Assembly: GCA_902800925.1 (NCBI GenBank)
Contig: CADCGD010000003.1
Span: forward strand, 18,684-82,683
Reading direction: 5' to 3'
Source of the DNA: an uncultured Bacteroidales bacterium
GTDB lineage: Bacteria > Bacteroidota > Bacteroidia > Bacteroidales > Bacteroidaceae
Length of the DNA stretch: 64,000 nt
Each line of letters opens with the position of its first letter. Within the stretch, counting starts at the first letter, position 1. Made by a program: the position numbers and the translations under genes. The notes beneath the pieces were generated by a model that saw only the letters and a list, made by a program, of their open reading frames with translations, did no database searches and was not told the DNA's origin. Positions 18,652 to 27,480 of this stretch are shown here, in pieces.

Positions 18652-21280
18652 TCGTATCTTGAGGTATCTCCCGCTGACGAGCCTCATAAGCTTGCAGTTG
18701 TCTAAACAGCTTACGATAAGCGGGAATATCTTTATTCTTATATTTATATATTTCGCGCATTTCCTCAGGAACATGTCCCTCATTGAAGTACATACGCTTG
18801 TAAAGGGGTTCCAACTCAAAGGCGTGATTGAAGTAAGCCAGATAATATGGTATCTTGTCGGTTTCCACATCATCGTCCTCAGCCTTGGGCTTTTCTTTAA
18901 GGACAGGCATTGGTTTTCCCTCTTTCTCCAATTGCTCCTTGAATCTTGCCAAGGCCTCCTGGTAAGGCTGATACTTATCATCAGGCAGGTTGAGTTCGTC
19001 AGCCTCTGATAGCAGGTGGAAGCCGCCACCAATATCTATCTGGTCCTCATCGTCTTCAACGTCTAACTGATCGCGTCCCACTTCATGACAAGCTACCTTT
19101 TCTCCCTTCTGAGCCCACAGCAGAGCTTTCAGATACCACTTCTTAGGCATATCATCTGGCAACTGGTCAACATGTTTCAAGCCTTCGCTGCTTTTTCCCC
19201 AGTCTGGAATCTCAGAATAGAGGATAGCCTTATTCTCGTCACTGATTCCCAACACGTAATCCTTTGCCTGTTTATATACGCGTTCCTGTTCAGGAGAACG
19301 AGGTGTAGTATAATGCAATCGCTTGAGATCCATGATGCGCCTCAAACTATTCACACTGGCACTCATCGTCTCAAGTGTTTCAGGGGTCGTACGTTTGGGG
19401 TCACTCAACCAATCAACAAAAAACATGGCAGAATCCATCTTGGTCTCCATATAATATGTGATTGCCTGGTTCATCAGCATCTCCTGACGATTGACTGTTA
19501 TGGTCAGTACATCATTGACTGGTTTTCGGGCATTGACTGTACGACGGGACAAGTCAATAAAAGGCTCCAGAATGCGAGCATTAGGGGTACCATTACGCAA
19601 GTTCAGCAAAGCAACCCTGTTAAAGACATAGGGAGCCAGTTTGTCGGTGGCAAAGTCCGGGTCCCGTTTCAATTGCCGATAAGCTATCATCGTCAGTGTG
19701 TCCAGTTCCACGCTGTCGGTCAATTGGTCGAAGATATTCCAATAGTCACCATTGGAAAATTTCTTTTTACCCGACTGGTAAAGAGGTTTGTTCTGGAAAT
19801 ACTCCTCCATAGCTTCCGTAGGAGTGAGGATTTTCGCACGCATATACTTATAGGACACTTTCATGATACGCATACTCTCCAGAATGGGAACGACTTCCTC
19901 TTCATAGAACGGCAACTGGCGCAATTCACGGTCTGGGGTGGTAGTACGTTCTGCAATGGCCATCAACTGGTTCGCTTCTTCTATCTTGCCCTTCACGCGG
20001 AGACGTTCGGCAACATCGCCCCATGTATAGACTTCGGACGAGGAAGTAACATGCTTAGACACATATCGCTGCAGGATGCCTGCAGCTTTCTGGGCTCGCC
20101 GATAGGCCAGGTCCTGATTGGTTTTCATATTACCGTCTGGAGACGCCATACCCTTGATCTCGGGGGCAACGAGTTTCTCGCCATATGAACGAAGTTCCTC
20201 TACCAATCTATCCATCAGTTGTTGATTGATAGAATCTTGCTTCAAGTCGGCTTTACCCACTTCGAATAGCAGGTTTAAGTCCTGTTTCTGCTCACCGAAC
20301 TGTTGTTCAGCCTCCTCTTTGAATTCTTCCGTCAGTTCAATCTCAGCCAATGCGGGCGAGAAATCCAAGAACTTAAACGGACGCAGGCGGAGGCAGGTTC
20401 CTCCCCAGCCTCCTGTATGATAATTGTGGTGATAATCTTCTAACTTAAACACATAAGGACCACGGAACTTCTTTTTCTTGTCAGTCTTCTTGTAGACAAT
20501 CATGGTATCCACCCGGATACGCTCACCCTTGGCCAGCGTTATACTGGACTTATAGGCATGGCGTAGCGTATCATAGGTAAAAAAGTCAAAGTTCATCCGT
20601 TTGTCCTGCAGCCGATGATAACGGGCTGCCTCGTAGACTACCGGATCACAGTAGGCTACCGTATCCTCTGTCTGACAATCAACGGCAAAGGTCTGGATAA
20701 TTAATCGGGCATCATCGGTAGCATAACCCTCTGGTAAATCAATACTAATGCCAAAATATTCGTTTCCATCATCAGGATCACCCGTACTGCCACCAATCTT
20801 GGGTAAGTCTCTTGCCGTACCGCTAATATACACATTCTCAGTACGTACTACCTTAATCTTTACATCGTATTCCTCTTTCCCGTCAACAATATCTACGATG
20901 TCTGATACATTCTTCTCAACAGAGGTCAGAAACAGCAGACACCAGCCCGTGACAGCATTCAGTTCAAAGCGTCCACTGCCTTTGGTCATTTTGGAAAAGC
21001 CATATTGTTTACGAAGCTCCTCCAATCGCTCTATCAGATTGACATCCATGCTAGCGTCAGAACCAGCATCGTCACCCGTGAGTCGTTTGAAATCTGCATG
21101 GGCTCGCTGGGCCTCGCTCTTGGGCATCAGGGCATAATACACAGCTTCATAGCCATCCTTTTCCGTTGATCTGTTGTGCACTGTTACCCTACCCTTTACA
21201 CGAATGGGTTTCTCGACCTGCGCCATCATCATAGCACAGGGAACCAACATCAACAATAGAAGCAGCAGACGGTGTCGCAT
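18617..21280 (-). CDS. OmpA-family C-terminal protein with TPR-like tail
   Basis: An 887-residue envelope protein with a signal peptide (MRHRLLLLLLMLVPCAMMMAQ). After an N-terminal region of about 330 residues, an OmpA-like peptidoglycan-binding segment appears (LLFEVGKADLKQDS ... IKGMASPDGNMKTNQDLAYRRAQKA, about residues 345-420), with the Ala/Ser-Pro-Asp-Gly and Asn-x-x-Leu-x-x-x-Arg-Ala pattern of the family. The last ~400 residues are mainly helical and end in a Glu/Asp/Lys-rich tail. It probably ties the surface structure encoded by this locus to peptidoglycan. Six bp separate it from the DUF3575 gene upstream. Confidence 0.75.
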   Translation of the reverse strand: MRHRLLLLLLMLVPCAMMMAQVEKPIRVKGRVTVHNRSTEKDGYEAVYYALMPKSEAQRAHADFKRLTGDDAGSDASMDVNLIERLEELRKQYGFSKMTKGSGRFELNAVTGWCLLFLTSVEKNVSDIVDIVDGKEEYDVKIKVVRTENVYISGTARDLPKIGGSTGDPDDGNEYFGISIDLPEGYATDDARLIIQTFAVDCQTEDTVAYCDPVVYEAARYHRLQDKRMNFDFFTYDTLRHAYKSSITLAKGERIRVDTMIVYKKTDKKKKFRGPYVFKLEDYHHNYHTGGWGGTCLRLRPFKFLDFSPALAEIELTEEFKEEAEQQFGEQKQDLNLLFEVGKADLKQDSINQQLMDRLVEELRSYGEKLVAPEIKGMASPDGNMKTNQDLAYRRAQKAAGILQRYVSKHVTSSSEVYTWGDVAERLRVKGKIEEANQLMAIAERTTTPDRELRQLPFYEEEVVPILESMRIMKVSYKYMRAKILTPTEAMEEYFQNKPLYQSGKKKFSNGDYWNIFDQLTDSVELDTLTMIAYRQLKRDPDFATDKLAPYVFNRVALLNLRNGTPNARILEPFIDLSRRTVNARKPVNDVLTITVNRQEMLMNQAITYYMETKMDSAMFFVDWLSDPKRTTPETLETMSASVNSLRRIMDLKRLHYTTPRSPEQERVYKQAKDYVLGISDENKAILYSEIPDWGKSSEGLKHVDQLPDDMPKKWYLKALLWAQKGEKVACHEVGRDQLDVEDDEDQIDIGGGFHLLSEADELNLPDDKYQPYQEALARFKEQLEKEGKPMPVLKEKPKAEDDDVETDKIPYYLAYFNHAFELEPLYKRMYFNEGHVPEEMREIYKYKNKDIPAYRKLFRQLQAYEARQREIPQDTNEENSADSTAE

Positions 21281-21286
21281 AGGTCT

Positions 21287-21844
21287 TTATTTTAAGATAT
21301 AGCTCAGCGAGATGCCGATACGGGTGGGCAACAGATAGTAGCCCGTAGCATTGGTAGACAACTCGCCATCAATGATATACTCTTTATCGTAGTTGTCACC
21401 GGTGAAGTACTCCTTCTGCCGGTAGAAAATCATGCCGAAGCCCGCATGGAAATCAATGTTAAGGCGGCGGCTCAAGGGCAGCACATAACCGAAGGTCAGT
21501 CCTGCACCCACAGCGGTGCCGTCATAGACCTTGCCTGCCCATGTAATGTCGTAGAGGGCGCCGATGGCACCGATGCCGATGAACTCGCGGAACATCGGGC
21601 GTCCCGAGAAGAAATAGCGATACTCCGGTTGTAGGGCCTTGATCTTAATATCCTTGCCCAATGGCTTGCTGGTCCACAGACCATTCAGCCCCAGGGTAGA
21701 CCGTTCACCTACTACCAGTTCTACGCCAAGGTTAGGCGACATCGTGGCCAGCCACAGGGCGTCGGTGCTCGCGGCAATCATTTGTGCGCGAGCGCCGACG
21801 ACACCTGTCGCAGCCACCACTATCGTCCATATCAAACGTTTCAT
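21287..21844 (-). CDS. DUF3575-family small outer-membrane barrel protein
   Basis: A 185-residue secreted protein (signal peptide MKRLIWTIVVAATGVVGARAQ). The body (TDALWLATMSPNLGVELVVGERSTLGLNGLWTSKPLG, then PEYRYFFSGRPMFREFIGIGA) matches the DUF3575 pattern: asymmetric barrel strands including P-N-x-G-x-E and P-E-x-R-Y-F. It ends in LSYILK. I use the ATG at 21844, whose first base is the last base of the upstream fimbrillin stop (TGATG). DUF3575 proteins accompany fimbrillin loci in Bacteroidetes; their exact role, perhaps assembly or anchoring at the outer membrane, is not settled. Confidence 0.75.
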   Translation of the reverse strand: MKRLIWTIVVAATGVVGARAQMIAASTDALWLATMSPNLGVELVVGERSTLGLNGLWTSKPLGKDIKIKALQPEYRYFFSGRPMFREFIGIGAIGALYDITWAGKVYDGTAVGAGLTFGYVLPLSRRLNIDFHAGFGMIFYRQKEYFTGDNYDKEYIIDGELSTNATGYYLLPTRIGISLSYILK

Positions 21845-23256
21845 CACTGAATCACCTGATCAATATTCTGGTCACTATCTTCAGTTAATTCCACCGTGCT
21901 CCACTGCGACAGCGTAGCTCTGGCAGTCAAGATATCAGGGACTTTGACACGCAGGAAGACATTATAAATCTTACCTGCCTCCAAATTCAGACTTTCATCA
22001 CCGATAATCTGTGGTGTACCTTCCACCGGTTTATCGTTCAACATGAGGGTCATATTGATAAACGGATTCTTCAGGTTCTGACCGTTATGGTCAGCCATGA
22101 AGGGGCTCATGTCATCTAGAGCAGACAGTACCATCTCCGTGGAAGGAATCATGGCATAGCCCACCAAGACTGCTTCTGCACGATTATCTGTGCGGGGAAT
22201 TTCCACACTGCCGCCTGCAAAGGCATTATTATCAGTGTATTCTCCTCCTTCAAAGCCATAGACTGCGATAGAGCCAAGGCCGATAGATGGATCAGTCAGC
22301 GTCAACTTACCCTCAGTTCCTTCACCACCTTCACGGTCGGCCACGGTAAGCGTCCAGTTCAGCGGCAAACGATCAATGGTCATGTCTTTCAACTGTAGGC
22401 GACTAGTACCTAGATCTACGTAAGAGTCATAGCCCTCGAAGTCATCACACATGACATAGAATTTCAGCATCGTCAGATTATGCGTCATAGCCAAATGAGG
22501 CAACAATTCCTGATCGGTTACACCACTACTTGCTTTCTCGCGGAAGTAGCGGGCGTTAAAGCCAGTAGTCAGGTCAGTGACGGGGAATTTAGGATCCGCA
22601 GCGTCCGTATAGGGCACAGCTTTACCCCAGATGATGTCCTGCGTGCCGTCAAGCGTAAAATCTACGGTTATCTTGTTGGACGTGATATTCAGTCCACTCT
22701 CCTGACGGGGATAATACCCATAGAAGTAGTAGTTATACCAACTACCCATAGGATAGTGGTAGGTGGTATCCTCATTCATTTTTAACGGATTCCGGAATAT
22801 CACTTCACTCACCTCCTCAGTCGTTGTAACGGTACCTATTTTGCCACCAACCGAAGTCCTTTTCACACGGGCTGGTTGGTTGAGGGTCATTAGTGACATA
22901 AGACTGGCAGCGTTCGTCCAGTCAATCTCACTGGCTGCTACCGGCCCCGGATGGGTGGGCGTTGCCGTCGGCTGGGGCTGTTGAGCCAGACAGAACACAC
23001 CTAAATACTTGCCATCAGGTGTAGCGAACAGCCCTGTCCCCTGATCAGAATTCAGCGGGCTTCGGGTCAGGTTCCTGGCCTGTGAGCCGGAGCCCAAACG
23101 AATAGGCACCTCGCTGTCGCTGGTTGCCGAGGTGAAGAGAGAGCCTTGTTGTTCAGCAAGTTCTCTTTCTTCTATGTCTTGATCCACGTCACTGGTGCTG
23201 CACCCAGCAAAGAGTGCAGCAGTGACAATGGATATAATATACAGAGACTTGTTCAT
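21844..23256 (-). CDS. Fimbrillin-family lipoprotein (Mfa1/FimA-like), copy 1
   Basis: A 470-residue lipoprotein with lipobox ALFAGC (Cys19). It shares with the next two genes the fimbrillin blocks DFTLDGTQDIIWGKA and HLAMTHNLTMLKFYV (Mfa_like_1 pattern). The segment ARNLTRSPLN contains Arg65 followed by Ser in the position where type V pilins are cut by an arginine-specific protease to expose the donor-strand groove. It is the third of three consecutive fimbrillins in transcription order and the most divergent in the putative cleavage site, so it might be a tip or anchor subunit. That role is inference. Confidence 0.8.
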   Translation of the reverse strand: MNKSLYIISIVTAALFAGCSTSDVDQDIEERELAEQQGSLFTSATSDSEVPIRLGSGSQARNLTRSPLNSDQGTGLFATPDGKYLGVFCLAQQPQPTATPTHPGPVAASEIDWTNAASLMSLMTLNQPARVKRTSVGGKIGTVTTTEEVSEVIFRNPLKMNEDTTYHYPMGSWYNYYFYGYYPRQESGLNITSNKITVDFTLDGTQDIIWGKAVPYTDAADPKFPVTDLTTGFNARYFREKASSGVTDQELLPHLAMTHNLTMLKFYVMCDDFEGYDSYVDLGTSRLQLKDMTIDRLPLNWTLTVADREGGEGTEGKLTLTDPSIGLGSIAVYGFEGGEYTDNNAFAGGSVEIPRTDNRAEAVLVGYAMIPSTEMVLSALDDMSPFMADHNGQNLKNPFINMTLMLNDKPVEGTPQIIGDESLNLEAGKIYNVFLRVKVPDILTARATLSQWSTVELTEDSDQNIDQVIQ

Positions 23257-23268
23257 AAATAATCTGTT

Positions 23269-24744
23269 TTACTCAATTACCATGGGAATGGGATCACCAG
23301 ACTCCCAAGGAGCAATTGTGGTATTAACTTTAATCTCTTCTGCGCCATAGAGCGTAATGTTGACATCGTAAGAATAACCCAATTTGAATTCTGTGTCTTT
23401 AATTTCGACAGGGACAATGGTCGCAAAAGGTTTTGAAACTAAACTGGTATTGTTGTGATTGGATTTAACCAACTGTGACACGCTAATTCTCATATAATAT
23501 TGATTGCCAGAGCCATCACCTTTTATACCAGTTGCTTCATTATTATCACTATTAGTAGTGATTGCAACAGGCTTTGAAACTATCAGTGCTTCACCAACGC
23601 TTGTCAAGGGGAATTTCTCTTCTGGAGTAGCACCGGTTTTATTATACTTTGGAGCTACATGTACCAAGTCCACCAATTGTTCACTAGGATCAGGATCGGC
23701 TGTTGGGTCTGTTGGGTCCGGACGTTGCATCAACTTCACCCATCCACAAGTATTTGCATCGTCACTGGGATTAGCGGGATCAAAAACAAGGTCATCCCAC
23801 TTAATCTTATTTGCGCGTACCTTCTGATCGTCTGTAATCGGAGATCCATTTATAGAATCAATTTCAGCATCAGCAGTCCAGGCGACTACCAGTTTTCCAG
23901 TAGTACGTGAGAATATCTCTATAGATTCCACAAAAATACCTGTATAAGAATCATCACTATAGGGATCAGGCTGCACACCAGCAACGACGCCAGCAGCATT
24001 CTCGTCTCCTGCTTTAATATTAAAATGTAAACGAGTCAACAAGTGTTTAAAATCTAAATTGGGATGCACATCTCTACGGGCAGAATATGAAGAGAAGAAA
24101 CGAGTTTTGTTCGATCCATCAGGCCATGTTCCCAATTGCACGGCTCTTTCAGACATTAGATCATGAGAACCGTCAATAACAAAGTCGGCTTCCATAGCAT
24201 TACCAGCAGCATTCAAAACCGGACCTGTAGTTTTTGCATTAGAAAGGTGATAACCAAAGAAATCGTAGTTACCCATCTGAGGATAATATTTGATTTCAGC
24301 ATTATTTGTACCAGTGGGATCATATACCATAGCCTGACCCTGGGGCGCTGGAGTGCCGTCAATAAGATTCTTTGTTGATCCAGGAGTAACCATCAATTGT
24401 TTATCAAAGATAGGAACAACTTCTGTCTGATTGGTTGTCTTATTTTTTACTTTTTCTGTAGCAAGAGTTAGAGTTCCTTTATGAAACATATACACATTAA
24501 TCAATTGACCATACCAATTATTGGTACCTGTGCCAATGCCACCGACTGTACCGGTACCGGTATTGGCGCCACGAGTTACAGAAGCTTCGACACCTTGATT
24601 AACACCAATTTTGATGGGCACAAGAGCGTCTCCAGAATCTACGTCTTCACTGGTAACCTGGGGGGCTACGAAGTCATCACTGTTGGAGCAACTGGCAAAT
24701 AGCGATGCTATGGCCACCGTTGCAAACATGAAATACTTTTTCAT
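23269..24744 (-). CDS. Fimbrillin-family lipoprotein (Mfa1/FimA-like), copy 2
   Basis: A 491-residue lipoprotein with lipobox SLFASC (Cys19). Conserved blocks are ADFVIDGSHDLMSERAV and HPNLDFKHLLTRLHFNI. A probable arginine-specific maturation site lies at ASVTRGANTG (Arg58-Gly59), similar to the x-T-R-A/G site of other type V pilins. The C-terminus (LGYSYDVNITLYGAEEIKVNTTIAPWESG) has the typical final strand and linker before the terminal donor strand. It has a 66-bp AT-rich upstream gap, the longest in the fimbrillin run. A plausible major shaft subunit, but the locus does not reveal which copy dominates. Confidence 0.85.
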   Translation of the reverse strand: MKKYFMFATVAIASLFASCSNSDDFVAPQVTSEDVDSGDALVPIKIGVNQGVEASVTRGANTGTGTVGGIGTGTNNWYGQLINVYMFHKGTLTLATEKVKNKTTNQTEVVPIFDKQLMVTPGSTKNLIDGTPAPQGQAMVYDPTGTNNAEIKYYPQMGNYDFFGYHLSNAKTTGPVLNAAGNAMEADFVIDGSHDLMSERAVQLGTWPDGSNKTRFFSSYSARRDVHPNLDFKHLLTRLHFNIKAGDENAAGVVAGVQPDPYSDDSYTGIFVESIEIFSRTTGKLVVAWTADAEIDSINGSPITDDQKVRANKIKWDDLVFDPANPSDDANTCGWVKLMQRPDPTDPTADPDPSEQLVDLVHVAPKYNKTGATPEEKFPLTSVGEALIVSKPVAITTNSDNNEATGIKGDGSGNQYYMRISVSQLVKSNHNNTSLVSKPFATIVPVEIKDTEFKLGYSYDVNITLYGAEEIKVNTTIAPWESGDPIPMVIE

Positions 24745-24810
24745 ACTGTTTTGGGTTTAGTTAAAAAATAAATGAATTAAAAATATGAATTATCTCGTTT
24801 TTTTTCTTGT

Positions 24811-26304
24811 TCAATAAATATCACCGCCAACCGGATTGTCAGGATCTATCTCCACCGTTTTTCCGTCTTTCCAGGCATCGATTGTCGAGTTGACCACAAC
24901 GACCTCCAGACCGTATACCGCCACAGCAATAGTGTAGTAGCGTCCCGAGCAGAACCTGTATTTACCATCCGCCCCCAAATTTTCTTCGTTCCGTTGGGGT
25001 GTTAGACGGTAAACTGACTCGAACCTTCTTTTCTTCGTCGGGTCATTAGGATCAGGATCATAAGTACCCACAATCTTCACAAGGAACTCTTCAGACTCTG
25101 GCAGCATAATACAAGCGCCTTTATGCTCTTTACTGCCTAAGCAAATTATTTCCTCGTCAGGCTGAATACGATCAGTGATTGGCCAAGCGAGTTCGGGATG
25201 ATTATCGGGATCAGGATTATACTCCTTGTGCCAGGGATTTGTCTTGTATTGTCCCGCTGGCATCACGTCACATATCCATTTCCCGTCATCATCTTTATGT
25301 GGACCTTCGTGGAGTACGAACCAACCTTCGCTCTCGGGATCTGGCGTATAACCCATCCGGGTAGTATCATTGTCAGCTACAACCAATCGGCCCTTCATAG
25401 GAGCTTTTACTTTAACACTATCAATGAATACGAAATCAGCTGTTGAATCACCAGGGTAGGCCACAAAGTCCAGTCGCGTCAACTGATGGCGCATGGCAAT
25501 ATATGGATGAATATTACGGTGAGCTGCATAGGTACAGTAATTTCCAATATCAAGGATACGTTTTTTCTCTGTTTCTGTCAACTTTACCTTATTATAGCGT
25601 CCGGAACCAACATTAAAGTCATTCTCGGTAATGCCAGGTGCATAGCCGCACATAATATCCTGTGTACCGTCGATGGCAAGGTCGTAGTAAATACTTTCCT
25701 GAGTTCGCGTAGCCTGTGGCTCACTTGCCATGCCGTCCGCAGACGCAGCGTCATCGATGGAATAAGCGAAGAAATTGAATCCTACATCTTGATAGTCAGG
25801 ATAATAGAAGACATATGGTTTGTCAGGCAATATCATGCCCCCCTTTTCATCCAAAAGGGTCTTAAAGCCTTCATGATAGTTATAACCATCCATCAAACAG
25901 TCCAAATTCTCGTTATCTTTTTTTCCACCATTGGTTGCCAACATCGTATAAGTCAAGTCCGGCAATTGGTGCAATCGGGGATTGTCATAGGAAGTGGAGG
26001 TGAACTTTGGATCGCGGAAAGCAAAAAGATAGAATGGAGTATCGCGGAACTTCTGCTTTTCATCTTCTGTAGATGTAGTACTGATAGGATCGAAATGGCC
26101 GGCACCACGTGTAGAAGACAGTGAGAAGAAGCTCTGGCGGTCAACAAAGACCATAAGGGGGACAGAACGGTCTTCGCCAGGTGTCTCGGAATTAGTGGGC
26201 ACCGATTCATATCGATAATTAACGCTTGGGTACGATTCAGAGCAGGCAACCAGTCCTAAGCTTGCTGCCAGCACGATGAGTACTATGTAGTTTATTCGTT
26301 TCAT
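24811..26304 (-). CDS. Fimbrillin-family lipoprotein (Mfa1/FimA-like), copy 3
   Basis: A 497-residue lipoprotein with the lipobox LGLVAC (Cys21). Family blocks are YDLAIDGTQDIMCGYA and HPYIAMRHQLTRLDFVA. A candidate protease site, LSSTRGAGHF (Arg66-Gly67), lies before the first Ig-like domain. The C-terminus (SGRYYTIAVAVYGLEVVVVNSTIDAWKDG) matches the end of copy 2. It is separated from the DUF5119 gene by 9 bp. Together with copies 1 and 2 it suggests a pilus assembled from more than one related subunit. Confidence 0.85.
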   Translation of the reverse strand: MKRINYIVLIVLAASLGLVACSESYPSVNYRYESVPTNSETPGEDRSVPLMVFVDRQSFFSLSSTRGAGHFDPISTTSTEDEKQKFRDTPFYLFAFRDPKFTSTSYDNPRLHQLPDLTYTMLATNGGKKDNENLDCLMDGYNYHEGFKTLLDEKGGMILPDKPYVFYYPDYQDVGFNFFAYSIDDAASADGMASEPQATRTQESIYYDLAIDGTQDIMCGYAPGITENDFNVGSGRYNKVKLTETEKKRILDIGNYCTYAAHRNIHPYIAMRHQLTRLDFVAYPGDSTADFVFIDSVKVKAPMKGRLVVADNDTTRMGYTPDPESEGWFVLHEGPHKDDDGKWICDVMPAGQYKTNPWHKEYNPDPDNHPELAWPITDRIQPDEEIICLGSKEHKGACIMLPESEEFLVKIVGTYDPDPNDPTKKRRFESVYRLTPQRNEENLGADGKYRFCSGRYYTIAVAVYGLEVVVVNSTIDAWKDGKTVEIDPDNPVGGDIY

Positions 26305-26313
26305 ACTTATTAG

Positions 26314-27480
26314 TTATATATCAATAACATCCGTCTCGTCGGTAGAAATCCAGCGTTCAAAACCACTTTCATCATCCGATGTCACGAGGAAGTTCTCGTC
26401 AATAATGAGATTGGCCTCAATATCGATAGTACCATGCCGCTTATGTCTGATGGCATGGAGACCGTCTTCGGTCAACTCATAAAGGTTAGCGCGGCGGATG
26501 GGATAATATAGGTTCACCTTGCCACGAATAGGCATGCTTCGGTTTTTCACGAAAATCATCACCTGCAGGATGCCAGGACCATAGGTCACCTTTTCATCGG
26601 GAGCATTGACGACACTCAGCACGTCAATGGTTCCATGGCATTCAAGTTCCGTATTCTTATTAGTGTCCTTTATTCTTTTGCCTGTAGCATCGCGGAAGTG
26701 ATTCTTGTAGAGCATCTTACAAGTCTCAGTGACATCAATGTAGCCGTTAGCCAGATTGACACGACAAGGGATGCCTGATATCTCGGTATAGACACTGTCT
26801 ATGATGAAGGGAACGACATCCACTTTCTTGTGGATATGGAACTTCACGTCAATATTCTGCGACAGCAGATTAGGCTTGAATACATAGTTCGATAAATCTT
26901 GATCATCCACACGGATGGGCGTGATGGAGTCATAATAGATGGGGGTAATGTCTGGCTGTATATAGTTGGCACTGCTGCCATAATTGTTATAGTCTTTCCA
27001 ATAACTGATTGTTCCACGCAACTCGGGGTCGTCATAGCTATAGCGCTTATACTCTATATTCAGGTCAGACACCTGCTTGTCGCCATCGTCAGTGCGTATA
27101 TAGTTGTCGATGTCATCATAGATGAACTCCTTGTCATCACGGTTGAATGCCAACAGCTTATAGATGCCGCTACGCAGTCTGAACTCAGTGGTCTTACCCT
27201 CAGGCAGTTCCTCGGGAGCATTCCACAGGTAGTAACCCTCTGCCTTATAAGAGTCCAGCTGAATCAGGCACTTCCACGTACCAACGATACGTTTAGCCAG
27301 CACATTCATCGTGTCGGGCACGGTGTGCACGTACTCGTCAGACGTCGCATTAACCCAATTGAAGCTAAACATCGTGGAGATACGATGTGGGTGCTCTGTT
27401 TCTTCACAGAGCTCCGTTTGGGTGCAGGCAACCAGCAGCACCACCAACGGAAGGAAATATCGGATGGCGCTATGATTCAT
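26314..27480 (-). CDS. DUF5119-family lipoprotein of the fimbrial locus
   Basis: A 388-residue protein starting at MNHSAIRYFLPLVVLLVACT (lipobox LLVAC, Cys19). The open frame upstream of this ATG is a shifted reading of the Lys/Pro-rich tail of the preceding gene and is not coding. The region VNATSDEYVHTVPDTMNVLAKRIVGTWKCLIQLD and the FRLRSGIYKLLAFN segment fit the DUF5119/FimB-Mfa2-like pattern of fimbrial anchor or accessory lipoproteins. The start overlaps the DUF3575 gene by 11 bp. I favour an anchor or accessory subunit, with moderate certainty. Confidence 0.7.
   Translation of the reverse strand: MNHSAIRYFLPLVVLLVACTQTELCEETEHPHRISTMFSFNWVNATSDEYVHTVPDTMNVLAKRIVGTWKCLIQLDSYKAEGYYLWNAPEELPEGKTTEFRLRSGIYKLLAFNRDDKEFIYDDIDNYIRTDDGDKQVSDLNIEYKRYSYDDPELRGTISYWKDYNNYGSSANYIQPDITPIYYDSITPIRVDDQDLSNYVFKPNLLSQNIDVKFHIHKKVDVVPFIIDSVYTEISGIPCRVNLANGYIDVTETCKMLYKNHFRDATGKRIKDTNKNTELECHGTIDVLSVVNAPDEKVTYGPGILQVMIFVKNRSMPIRGKVNLYYPIRRANLYELTEDGLHAIRHKRHGTIDIEANLIIDENFLVTSDDESGFERWISTDETDVIDI

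Noticed and set aside
18652-19032. Upstream extension of the outer-membrane barrel gene
   Set aside because: It overlaps the OmpA-like gene in another frame and would bury the signal peptide at MKRIVLILLLSS.
19085-20188. 367-codon open frame on the plus strand
   Set aside because: Antisense to the OmpA-like gene; no signal peptide, start context or domain.
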